Assembly: GCA_035686305.1 (NCBI GenBank)
Contig: DASRZP010000084.1
Coordinates: 1 to 53,305, forward strand
Length of the DNA: 53,305 bases
Origin: Thermodesulfovibrionales bacterium
GTDB taxonomy: Bacteria > Nitrospirota > Thermodesulfovibrionia > Thermodesulfovibrionales > UBA9159
Reading direction: 5' to 3'
The stretch's first letter is position 1; every line of letters begins with the position of its first letter. The translations under genes were made by a program, and so were the position numbers. Below the pieces are notes generated by a model, which saw only the letters and a list, made by a program, of their open reading frames with translations, did not search any database and was not told the origin of the DNA. This document shows, piece by piece, positions 9,118-16,322 of this stretch.

Positions 9118-9378
9118 TTAGCAGCCTTCTACTGCCTTTTTCTTTGGTGCTGCCTTTGTCGCCACGCCATCCTTGACAGTGACTTCGTCGCCGACCTTCA
9201 GGTCCTTCGCGGACTTCACGTCAACGGTAACTTCCTTGTCTTTTGTCTTGATGGTGAGCTTGTTGCCGTCTATCTTCGTGATCTTGCCCATCACCGGTTC
9301 TGCAGCAAAAGCGAGGCCGACAACCCCAAGGGTGAATATCACGGCCACGAGTAAAGCGATAATCTTTTTTGTCATCAT
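9118..9378 (-). CDS. Small exported protein, unknown function
   Basis: 86 aa. Residues 1-26 form a signal peptide (MTKK, then a long hydrophobic stretch ending AFA-AE). The mature part is a short beta-rich domain with the pattern GKITKIDGNKLTIKTKD-x-TVDV...DLKVGDEVTVKDG, resembling the small OB/SH3-like repeats of DUF5666-type exported proteins. The tail is lysine-rich (KKK) and ends in a single cysteine, VEGC. The SD is strong (GGAGGTGAGAGG); the ATG at 9378 or 9375 could be used. It lies 146 nt downstream of the UGA-containing yeeE on the same strand and ends at its own terminator, so it may be the last gene of that unit. Function not recognised. Confidence 0.75.
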   Translation of the reverse strand: MMTKKIIALLVAVIFTLGVVGLAFAAEPVMGKITKIDGNKLTIKTKDKEVTVDVKSAKDLKVGDEVTVKDGVATKAAPKKKAVEGC

Positions 9379-9524
9379 CTCCTCTCACCTCCTTTCAGTC
9401 TCTGAATTCTCCCCAAAGCATCTACAAGTATCATGCCAGCCGATATCCCCTATTGCAAGAGGCCTATCACCACACAAATATTCCCATTTCAGCAAGCCTT
9501 CCCTTTTTCAGGAGAGCTCAACCG

Positions 9525-10619
9525 CTAATCCTGCATCGGCTTTATGAACAGGAAATAGGTCATCGTCCAGTTGCCGAGGATGATAAAGATCGTCGCAACA
9601 ATGCTTTGCAGGGCCAAGGCCGACATACCTGTCAGCGAGTGTCCGACAGTTCAGCCGCCGGCTATGGCAGCGCCGAAGCCCATCACAAGGCCGCCGAGAA
9701 AGACCCTGATCAATTCATCGACCTGCTTTGGCGCGGTCCACTTGAACTCGCCAAGTCCTTTTGAGCTGAGGTACGCCCCTATCGGAACACCTATCACGTA
9801 AAGGGCGCTCCACGAAGCCACACCGACACCGAAGAGATTGAATACCACGTCATTTTTTGCACCGCTGTTGCCGACGAGGACAAACATGAGGAACTCAGCA
9901 AGAGGGCCTGAGAAGGACAAGCCCCTTGCCCGGCCGCCCCACTGGTATGATGCCCACCATGCCACAACAACCAATACTCCGACGAGCAACCCGCCGACAG
10001 ACCATGACCAGCCCTTCTTCGGCCCTTTGCCAAAAGGCTTTCCCTTCAGCACAACAGGGATGATGATAGCAGCGACGACGGCGATAACGACCCATTTCAC
10101 CGTCATACCGCCGCCGACGAGGTCCCACAGGGCAGGGCTGGTTATAGCATCCTCACCCTGGCCGATCGAAACCTTGAATTGCTTGATGATCTGTGCAAGG
10201 GGTTTCAGGGGGCCATGCAAGGTTGCGATCAGAGATACACCGAAACCAAAGGTTGCTATGACAGCGGCAAACTGGCCTTCACCCTGTTTGTAGAGCACGC
10301 CACTTCCGCACCCGCCGGCCATAACAATGCCGACGCCGAAGATGTAGCCGCCGACAATAGCGGCAAGAGGGGCAAAGGCCTGACGAGTCAAACCGTCTTG
10401 ACCCATGAACCCGAATTGCTCTAGGAGATTGGAACCGATCACGGCCACCAGGAGAGCCAGAAGCCATGAACGAAACAACGTAAGGTCATTAACAAAGATC
10501 ACGTCTCTGAATGCTGAGTTCATTCAATATCTGCCGCGCTGGAGAACAAAGCCGAAGAGAGTGCCTACCAGGAGCGCACTCAGTACCGTAATGATACTCG
10601 CTGTCGCTACCTCTTCCAT
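9525..10619 (-). CDS. YeeE/YedE-family membrane transporter with two in-frame UGA codons (probable double selenoprotein)
   Basis: Read through two UGA codons, this frame gives one 364-aa YeeE/YedE protein. The ATG at 10619 has GGAGG 8 nt upstream and the frame ends at a TAG at 9525-9527. UGA codon 32 (10524-10526) falls in QRGRY-U-MNSAFRD and UGA codon 323 (9651-9653) in AGG-U-TVGHSLTG. In the family both positions are cysteine. The third conserved cysteine is encoded normally as C104 in AGGCGSG. Family members are multi-pass inner-membrane proteins; the Spirochaeta thermophila member takes up thiosulfate by relay between conserved cysteines, and YedE is linked to selenium metabolism. Many glycine-rich hydrophobic helices are visible. 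UGA is a normal stop elsewhere in the window. If not recoded, the gene is doubly broken. Neighbours: DsrE-like gene upstream, small exported protein downstream. Confidence 0.85.
9629..9653 (-). promoter_or_regulatory. SECIS-like hairpin at the second UGA of yeeE
   Basis: Immediately after UGA and one A, CTGTC pairs with GACAG around an 11-nt loop (minus strand). A second possible pairing joins the GACA inside that loop to a TGTC further downstream. Bacterial SECIS elements lie directly 3' of the UGA; the position fits, but the fold is weak and no consensus was tested. Confidence 0.3.
10508..10526 (-). promoter_or_regulatory. SECIS-like hairpin at the first UGA of yeeE
   Basis: Starting with the UGA itself, TGAATG pairs perfectly with CATTCA over a 7-nt loop (AACTCAG) on the minus strand. 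This could be part of a recoding signal; it is shorter than the E. coli fdhF SECIS and unverified. Confidence 0.3.
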
Positions 10620-10688
10620 TCACTACACCTCCTCATGGTATTTGCGGCCACTCCATGGGCCCTCATTCTTCTCAGCGGTGGCCTATCG

Positions 10689-10707
10689 CAGGAGTCGAGG
10701 ACTCCTG
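10689..10707 (-). other. Perfect hairpin between the dsrE-like gene and yeeE
   Basis: CAGGAGTC and GACTCCTG form an 8-bp stem with a 3-nt loop, about 10 nt after the dsrE-like stop. There is no T-tract, so it is more likely an mRNA processing or stability element than a full terminator. It contains an AGGAG that it would sequester. Confidence 0.4.
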
Positions 10708-10717
10708 GTAATCTCAG

Positions 10718-10993
10718 CTAGTATGGCAGCACGTGGTCGTACTGCAACAGTCTCTCCGCAATCTCCTCTACAGGTATAACCTCACCCTGTCCATTCTCAT
10801 CATAATTTGTATAGACCTTAAGGCCCATCTCTCTGATCATTTCGAGGCCGAATCTCACCTCTTCCGTATCTGCCAATCTTCTGTCAAGGATAAAGATATT
10901 CACATCATCGTTCAGAATAGTCAACCCGATGCCCATTCGTAAAGCCTCAGCCTGTCGGTCCCTGACGATGACAGCAATTCTCTTCATCGACAT
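10718..10993 (-). CDS. DsrE-family sulfur-relay-like protein
   Basis: 91 aa with the DsrE/TusD-like alpha-beta pattern: KRIAVIVRDR at the N-terminus, a middle NDDVNIFILD strand and a C-terminal VIPVEEIAERLLQYDHVLPY. Family members handle persulfide or other sulfur species. The conserved cysteine of TusD/DsrE is not present here, so it is probably a non-catalytic or partner subunit. It sits 98 nt upstream of the UGA-containing yeeE, echoing the yedE-yedF (TusA/DsrE) pairing known from selenium metabolism. No SD precedes the ATG; a TATTAT lies 5 nt before it. Confidence 0.6.
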   Translation of the reverse strand: MSMKRIAVIVRDRQAEALRMGIGLTILNDDVNIFILDRRLADTEEVRFGLEMIREMGLKVYTNYDENGQGEVIPVEEIAERLLQYDHVLPY

Positions 10994-10998
10994 AAAAG

Positions 10999-11025
10999 AT
11001 AATAGAAAGGAGACAAAAAAGACAA
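10999..11025 (-). promoter_or_regulatory. Putative promoter abutting the dsrE-like start codon
   Basis: Minus strand: TTGTCT, 15 nt, TATTAT, 5 nt, ATG. The arrangement implies a leaderless transcript for the dsrE-like-yeeE unit. The -35 match and the spacing are only fair. Confidence 0.4.
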
Positions 11026-11114
11026 TAAAAAAGCCTTATCAATCAATAAATCGGGTTTATGAACATGACGGTGAAAGAACTTCCTGTAATCCTTGTTTCG
11101 CCGAACAACCCCAT

Positions 11115-11537
11115 CTAATCTTCACCCTCCTCATTCGGCTGACCGGATGAGAGTACTCCTGAATCTTCAAATTCAGAGGCCGTTGTTTCGTACCGTGCCT
11201 GACACTCGATACAGCGGAGAGCAAAGGGCATGGCATTCAATCTTCCAACAGGAATTTCTTCCCCGCAATCCTCGCAGATCCCGTAGGTACCGTCCTCGGC
11301 CCTGAGGAGGGCTTTTTCTATCGCCTTGAGCTGTGTGCGGTGACGACCTAATCTTGCAGCCTGCATCACATCCCTCCACGCCATGTCTGCCAGGTCTGCA
11401 TCATCATGACCGCCGTTATAGTTGTCTCCCTCCTTCAGGATTTGACCGATCTCCGTCTTCGCTTCCCGGATAATCTCCTGCCGCATGAGCATGAGTTTTT
11501 TTCGTACGCCTTCAAGCCTGTCATCTTTCTTTTTCAT
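11115..11537 (-). CDS. DksA/TraR-family zinc-finger protein
   Basis: RNA polymerase secondary-channel regulator family. With the ATG at 11537 the protein has 140 aa: a coiled-coil hairpin (about residues 1-75) carrying DDADLADMAWRD, the counterpart of the DksA tip motif, then a four-cysteine zinc finger CEDC...CIEC (CEDCGEEIPVGRLNAMP type) near residues 90-115 and an acidic tail. An upstream GTG at 11579 is in frame, but the ATG at 11537 has GAGGAG just before it. It follows a 36-codon ORF whose stop lies 11 nt upstream. It probably tunes transcription with ppGpp; specific targets unknown. Confidence 0.85.
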   Translation of the reverse strand: MKKKDDRLEGVRKKLMLMRQEIIREAKTEIGQILKEGDNYNGGHDDADLADMAWRDVMQAARLGRHRTQLKAIEKALLRAEDGTYGICEDCGEEIPVGRLNAMPFALRCIECQARYETTASEFEDSGVLSSGQPNEEGED

Positions 11538-11548
11538 GTCGCTCCTCT

Positions 11549-11659
11549 TTATCTCTCTTCCCTTCTTCGTTTGCGCCACATTCTATTATAAAGAATCTCG
11601 TCAAAGATCTTCTCGATGATCTTCTCTTCTCCGGAGGTCAGCACGTCCCGGCGCTCCAT
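11549..11659 (-). CDS. Possible 36-aa leader peptide gene before dksA
   Basis: A short frame begins MERRDVLTSGEEKIIEKIFD and ends in a basic tail, RRREER. It has a plausible SD (GAGAGGG, 9 nt before the ATG) and stops 11 nt before the dksA-like start, so its translation could be coupled to that gene. No family recognised; it may be chance or a real small protein. Confidence 0.35.
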   Translation of the reverse strand: MERRDVLTSGEEKIIEKIFDEILYNRMWRKRRREER

Positions 11660-11897
11660 ATTTTTATTCCCTCTCTTTACATATCGAAAGGCGCATGCAA
11701 AAACTTAAGCAGCATCAGTCTCGGCCCTTCAATCGATGAGACACATGAGTCGTGAATTCGCCCAACAACTTGTATCTTGAAGACCCGTTTGGTATTCTGA
11801 CCTTGAATAGGAAGTCCCTTTTGATCATCTCATGGCGGCCCGATGCCCCATGGAGATCAACACATTGACACAACACATTGACGTGAGGAGGAGAGAT

Positions 11898-13082
11898 ATG
11901 AAGAAAGAAATGTACACGGCGATCGTCCTTCAGGGCGGCGGCGCCCTCGGCGCATACGAATGCGGCGTCATGAAGGAGCTCTATGAGTCCAGGGGCCCAA
12001 ACTTTAAGCCTGACGTTATAACAGGGATATCCATAGGGGCTATCAATGCCGCGATCCTTGCCGGTTCCGAGAATCCGGCCGCGACTCTCGAACATGTCTG
12101 GCGTGAAGGCTTTTCGCTGCTCACACCCCTGCCTGCCTTTCTTGAAGCGACATACGAATCGCTCATACCACAGAAGGTGCAGCAATATCTCTCCGCTCTG
12201 GGCAACGAAAGCATGTACCGCTTGCGGCCTGAATACTATTGCAGCCCCGTCTTTGCCCCGTTCTTCACGAGCAGTATCTATGACACCTCCCCACTCCGTG
12301 CAACACTCGAGACCGTGGTGGACCTGAACAGATTGAACAGGGACTGCCAGGTAGTCGTGACGGCGGTGAATGTCGAGACCGGCAAGGCCGCGATATTTGG
12401 GAACAGACTCAGCATGAACGGCGGGGTCACCTTTGACAACGAAGACGGCCTCTCCATCGACCACGTCATAGCAAGCGGGAGCCTGCCGCCGGCATTCCCG
12501 ATGACCGAGATCAAACAGAACTTTTACTGGGACGGAGGCCTCCATTCGAATACTCCCCTTTCAGAGGCAATCAATTGTCTCGAAAGGTGTAAGGCGGGTT
12601 CCCTTGACGTAAGGCGGGAACTTATCATTGTCGAGCTCGTCCCCATGGAGGGCGAGAAGCCGGGGAACATCGAGGAAGTCATGAGCCGCTTTTTTAATAT
12701 CATCTTTGCCAGCAAGCTCAACCTCGACGCGAAATTGTTTTCGCAGTATTCGGATTTCGTGGATCTTGCCGGGCATCTTGACGTTCTTTTAAGGGCGATA
12801 GAGGCCGACGATGACCTCAGAAAGAAAGTGGACAAGGCCCTCTCCTCCAGCGGGAGTAGCATCACCGTTAATGCGATTCGCAACCATGCCGGATACAAGG
12901 AGCTCATGGATCACAGGAGGATTGATGCATTCACATACGTTCCCTTTACCGCCGGTCATGCACTGAGAAACGCTTCAGACTTCTCCAAGGGTTCCATAGA
13001 AGCACGGATCGAGGCAGGGCAACAAGAGGCCAGAAAACAGAAGATTGGCGAACATCATTTCCTCAAAAGAGCCAGTGCGTAA
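11898..13082 (+). CDS. Patatin-like phospholipase
   Basis: Acyl hydrolase with a Ser-Asp dyad. In the 394-aa protein the oxyanion loop GGGALGAY is at 13-20, the nucleophile elbow G-I-S-I-G has S45, and the Asp is D212 in YWDGGLHSN. There is no signal peptide, so it is probably cytoplasmic or membrane-peripheral. The ORF is open upstream to 11832, but the ATG at 11898 has GAGGAGAG in front and begins right before the conserved domain. Length and motifs match bacterial patatins of the DUF3734-containing type. The gene stands alone, divergent from dksA. A 13-bp tandem repeat (CAACACATTGACA/G) lies just upstream. Confidence 0.9.
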   Translation: MKKEMYTAIVLQGGGALGAYECGVMKELYESRGPNFKPDVITGISIGAINAAILAGSENPAATLEHVWREGFSLLTPLPAFLEATYESLIPQKVQQYLSALGNESMYRLRPEYYCSPVFAPFFTSSIYDTSPLRATLETVVDLNRLNRDCQVVVTAVNVETGKAAIFGNRLSMNGGVTFDNEDGLSIDHVIASGSLPPAFPMTEIKQNFYWDGGLHSNTPLSEAINCLERCKAGSLDVRRELIIVELVPMEGEKPGNIEEVMSRFFNIIFASKLNLDAKLFSQYSDFVDLAGHLDVLLRAIEADDDLRKKVDKALSSSGSSITVNAIRNHAGYKELMDHRRIDAFTYVPFTAGHALRNASDFSKGSIEARIEAGQQEARKQKIGEHHFLKRASA

Positions 13083-13156
13083 CGTGACAAAAGAAAGGAT
13101 GCCTTTGAGAAACCATGAGACAGCGGAATCCAGGTAAAAACTGCAGCGAGAGACCC

Positions 13157-13612
13157 TTACCTGTCCTTCATACTCGCCTTGACCATATCGAGGTACTGAA
13201 TAAACATCTCAGGTTCGATGTTCTCGACAAAGCAGAGCCTCTTGCCGCGGGGGTCCTTGACAATATTTCCCTTTGAGTCCATGAAAAGGAGAAGGCAGTC
13301 CTTTTTGTAGTCGTATTGCTCGCCGAGCTTTTCCTCCTCCCGAGTAAGTGCCTTTGTGAGGTCGACCCGTATCGGTACAAAATCCTTCATGATCTTCTCC
13401 GCAATGGAGGGTTCATCATAAACAGCCTTCTGAAGCATCTCGCACCGGGGACATCCCTTGCCGAAAAAGAAGTCCACGATCATGGGCTTGTTCTCCTTTT
13501 TCGCCATCTCCCTGCCCTCCTCCAACGACAGCCACTGAATCCCGTTTGCTGCAAAGGTGAGAGATGCCAGAATCACAACAACGGCTGCTGCCAGGATGCT
13601 CGTCTTTTTCAT
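13157..13612 (-). CDS. Exported thioredoxin-fold protein
   Basis: 151 aa. A signal peptide (about residues 1-22, KKTSILAAAVVVILASLTFAANG) is followed by a thioredoxin-like domain: PMIVDFFFGKGCPRCEML with the redox pair C54-P-R-C57, then VRVDLT-like and LLLFMDSKGNIV strands. Such proteins act as periplasmic thiol-disulfide reductants or in cofactor assembly. The SD GGGAGG is 9 nt upstream of the ATG. It follows the heptosyltransferase gene by 7 nt on the same strand, so it is probably co-transcribed. A further cysteine lies in CLLLF and another near RLCFVE. Confidence 0.8.
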   Translation of the reverse strand: MKKTSILAAAVVVILASLTFAANGIQWLSLEEGREMAKKENKPMIVDFFFGKGCPRCEMLQKAVYDEPSIAEKIMKDFVPIRVDLTKALTREEEKLGEQYDYKKDCLLLFMDSKGNIVKDPRGKRLCFVENIEPEMFIQYLDMVKASMKDR

Positions 13613-13619
13613 GGTACGT

Positions 13620-14642
13620 CTACCTCCCCCTCAGAAATTCATCTATCCTTCTCAGGACCTCTTCTACCTGTATCATAGTCATACATTCAACGGTTTTGCA
13701 ACTCATCCTGTAGCATGGCGAGCAAGGGAGATCGCTCTGAATGATGGTATGGTTGCTGCCGTAAGGGCCTGTCCTCAGAGGATTGGTGGATCCGAAGAGC
13801 GCGAAGACACGGACACCAAGGGCTGCCGCTATGTGCATGGGGCCTGTGTCGTTACAGACCATAAGGCGCGCGGACCGGATGACCACGACAAGGTCCCTCA
13901 TGTCCGTTTTTCCCGTGATCGAGATAGCCTTCCCTCTTGATTCGCTCACGAGTTCGGCGGCAAGGTGGAGGTCGCTCTTGCCCCCGATGACAACCGTCTT
14001 GAACGGTAACTGGGATGCAAGTTCCCCGAATCTCTTGGCAGGCCACCGTTTTGTAGCGCCCCGCGCTCCTGGAGCCATCACCACGTAATCGCGGGAAGCC
14101 TGCTCCGATGACGGAAGGATTTCTTCCAGTGACTTAAGAGGCTTTGGGAAAGGAAATCTCACCCTCGAAATGTCACATCCAAGGTACGCCGCTATCTTGA
14201 GATACCGGTCGACGGCGTGAATGTCGCTGTACAATCCTCCTTCGACGGCATCGGTGTAGAAAATCGTGCTACCCTCCCTCGCGTCGCTAAAACCGAGACG
14301 CACAGGGGCATTCGAAGCTCTCGCGATAAAACCGCTCCTGAAAAGTCCCTGAAGATCGACGGCGGCATCAAACCTCTCCGCCCTCAATCCGTCAAAGAGG
14401 CTCCGTAATTCCCGAACGGAACTCTTCACCTTCGATATCTTCTTCCACGCATCTTTATCGAGTATCCAAAGTTTCTTGATAAAGGGATGACCTTCGAGGA
14501 TGCCCTCAAAGCCTCTTGCCACGACCCAGTGTATCTCCGCGGCAGGAGAAGACCGTCTCACTGCAGCGAGGACGGGCAGACTGTGAACGATATCACCGAG
14601 GGAACTCGGCTTTATGATGAGGATCTTCTTAAATGCAATCAT
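13620..14642 (-). CDS. waaC: Lipopolysaccharide heptosyltransferase I-type glycosyltransferase (GT9)
   Basis: Adds heptose from an ADP-heptose donor to the Kdo-lipid A inner core. The 340-aa protein has the GT9 layout: N-terminal KPSSLGDIVHSLPVL with the catalytic-region D, AAVDLQGLFRSG, then the C-terminal donor domain with MAPGARGATKRWP and the NDTGPMHIAAALG signature. Its start overlaps the end of the upstream waaF-gmhB fusion by 14 nt, indicating coupled translation. The waaC name rests on the SSLGDIVH motif and pairing with a waaF; another GT9 acceptor cannot be excluded. Confidence 0.85.
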   Translation of the reverse strand: MIAFKKILIIKPSSLGDIVHSLPVLAAVRRSSPAAEIHWVVARGFEGILEGHPFIKKLWILDKDAWKKISKVKSSVRELRSLFDGLRAERFDAAVDLQGLFRSGFIARASNAPVRLGFSDAREGSTIFYTDAVEGGLYSDIHAVDRYLKIAAYLGCDISRVRFPFPKPLKSLEEILPSSEQASRDYVVMAPGARGATKRWPAKRFGELASQLPFKTVVIGGKSDLHLAAELVSESRGKAISITGKTDMRDLVVVIRSARLMVCNDTGPMHIAAALGVRVFALFGSTNPLRTGPYGSNHTIIQSDLPCSPCYRMSCKTVECMTMIQVEEVLRRIDEFLRGR

Positions 14643-16140
14643 GGGACACGATAAGGTCCACTGCCTCTTTTAGATTGGCAGCGACGGAATCAGCAAAGCT
14701 TGATGTATCCTGTTGACCGGTCTTCACGAGTATACCCCTGGAGCCGACAGCCCTGGCAAGGAGCATGTCTGCGTCCTTGTCTCCGACAACATAGGATTCT
14801 CTGAGATTGATCTTATGCCTTGCACGGGCAGCAATAACCATTCCCGGCTCAGGCTTTCTGCACGGGCAATGGTCATCAGGATGGTGGGGGCAGTAAGAGA
14901 AATCGTCAAATCCGCAGGTCTCGACAAAGAGCCTGTTCACCTCTTCGACAAAAGACCTCTCCACGATCCCTCTTGCAATACCTGACTGATTGGACAGGCC
15001 GATCAGAAGAAAACCTTTCTCCTTCAGACGCCTGAGGTTTGCTATCTCAGGAAAGACCTTGAAGTCATCCCAGGAATTCAGATAGCCGGCGTCCCTGCAG
15101 AGTGTCCCGTCCCGGTCAAGGAAGACCGCCTTCTTATGCGGGAGTAATCTCCTGGTCTCGATATAGACATCATCAGAAGATATGGACCACATGCATTTCA
15201 TATCCTCGCTCTTGCAGGTCCGTTCAAAGCAGGGGCTGCAATCGAAGTCGTTCCTGAGCACAGCGGACCGATGATCAGCATACCCTGTCAGTTCTGGTGC
15301 CGTCGAGCCGAATATCGTCACGAGAGGAGTCCCCACTCCATAGGCAATATGCATCGGCCCCGAATCATTCGTAACAAGGACATCGCACTCCGAGATCAAG
15401 GAAATGAGCTCCCTGAGGGTTGTCTTGCCGGCGAGAAAGAGTTTATGATCGATGATGCTCTTATCGATCTCCTCTGCAATGTCGGTCTCCTTCTTTCCCC
15501 CGAAGATCACGACGCTGCCGCCCGTATCCCTGATAAACCAGTTCGCCACTTCAGCAAAGCGCTCAGGGAACCACCTCTTTGCAGAGCCATACGAGGCCCC
15601 CGGGTTGATTCCGAGAACCGGTCTGCTCAGTGTGGCAAGTCTTTCCCTTGCCGAGAGCCTTTCGTCGAGTGTCAAAGGAATCCACGGCTCAGTGCGCTCA
15701 GCGTTCATCCCCATCGCCCTCAGGAGGTTGAGATAATAGTCGATATGATGCCCTTTCCTGTCTTCATGGTTGAAGGGGACCGGTTTCGTCAGGAGGAAGC
15801 CGCGTCCGTCCCTGTCGTATCCGATCCTCTCAGGAACTCCTCCGAGGAACGTAATGAACGCTGCATCAAAGGCGTTCTGAAAAAGAATCGCCCTCGAAAA
15901 ACCCCTTTTCCTCAGCAGGCGGGCGAGCTTTATCTTTCCGATCAATCCCCCGAATCTCTCGTCGTACAAGAGAACCTCGTCAATATCACGGTCTGAATCA
16001 AAGAGAGGTGAAACGGAAGGTTTCACGAGGAGAGTCAGTCCTGCGTCTGGATAGGCCCTCTTGATCGCCTTCAGCGCAGGCATCGACATAACGGCATCGC
16101 CGACCCAGTTGACTCCCCGCACAAGGATTTTTTCTGACAT
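14629..16140 (-). CDS. waaF: Fusion of heptosyltransferase II (WaaF) and heptose-bisphosphate phosphatase (GmhB)
   Basis: A 503-aa two-domain protein. Residues 1-330 are heptosyltransferase II: MSEKILVRGVNWVGDAVMSM, GINPGASYGSAKRWF, TNDSGPMHIAYGVG, and the DCSPCFERTC cysteine segment. Residues 335-503 are a GmhB HAD phosphatase: the nucleophile motif LDRDGTLCRD (D342, D344), the SNQSG motif, and the zinc-binding CPHHPDDHCPCRKP. GmhB makes heptose-1-phosphate from heptose-1,7-bisphosphate, a precursor of the ADP-heptose used by WaaF, so one polypeptide spans two steps of one pathway. The frame is open to 16278, but alignment to WaaF favours the ATG at 16140. No SD is visible; TACAGT sits 5 nt before the ATG. 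Confidence 0.92.
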   Translation of the reverse strand: MSEKILVRGVNWVGDAVMSMPALKAIKRAYPDAGLTLLVKPSVSPLFDSDRDIDEVLLYDERFGGLIGKIKLARLLRKRGFSRAILFQNAFDAAFITFLGGVPERIGYDRDGRGFLLTKPVPFNHEDRKGHHIDYYLNLLRAMGMNAERTEPWIPLTLDERLSARERLATLSRPVLGINPGASYGSAKRWFPERFAEVANWFIRDTGGSVVIFGGKKETDIAEEIDKSIIDHKLFLAGKTTLRELISLISECDVLVTNDSGPMHIAYGVGTPLVTIFGSTAPELTGYADHRSAVLRNDFDCSPCFERTCKSEDMKCMWSISSDDVYIETRRLLPHKKAVFLDRDGTLCRDAGYLNSWDDFKVFPEIANLRRLKEKGFLLIGLSNQSGIARGIVERSFVEEVNRLFVETCGFDDFSYCPHHPDDHCPCRKPEPGMVIAARARHKINLRESYVVGDKDADMLLARAVGSRGILVKTGQQDTSSFADSVAANLKEAVDLIVSHDCI

Positions 16141-16270
16141 ACTGTACTGTAGCACAAAAAGGCGGGTCTTCGATTCTCTGGGGCAGGATTCACGGTCATT
16201 GACCTGTGCGCTTACGCTGAACGCAGCCTTTTCGTTCGTGAGGATGGCGGGGGTGCTTAACAGAATCATC

Positions 16271-16307
16271 AGGAGCACGGGCCCTCCGAAGGAGCGCCCG
16301 TGCTCCT
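16271..16307 (-). terminator. Long perfect hairpin after flgE
   Basis: AGGAGCACGGGC and GCCCGTGCTCCT pair perfectly (12 bp) and the 13-nt loop itself contains CTCC-ttc-GGAG. It lies 16 nt after the flgE stop. It has no T-run on either strand, so it may act as a processing or stability hairpin as much as a terminator of the hook operon. Confidence 0.6.
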
Positions 16308-16322
16308 GATTTGCTTCAAGGC

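Noticed and set aside
9651-10523. A 290-aa YeeE protein between the two UGAs as the true gene
   Set aside because: It would begin at MNSAFRD and end at AIAGG, cutting off conserved segments that continue in frame on both sides.
9525-10619. Genome-wide reassignment of UGA to an amino acid
   Set aside because: UGA ends many intact genes here (HDOD, GGDEF, HD-GYP, nagZ, SOUL), so only local recoding can explain yeeE.
11859-11884. Tandem TTGACA-like boxes as a promoter for the patatin gene
   Set aside because: No -10 lies at a suitable distance; the following bases are the SD and start codon.
11715-12545. Minus-strand 276-codon ORF opposite the patatin gene
   Set aside because: Patatin motifs are all on the plus strand; this frame shows no domain.
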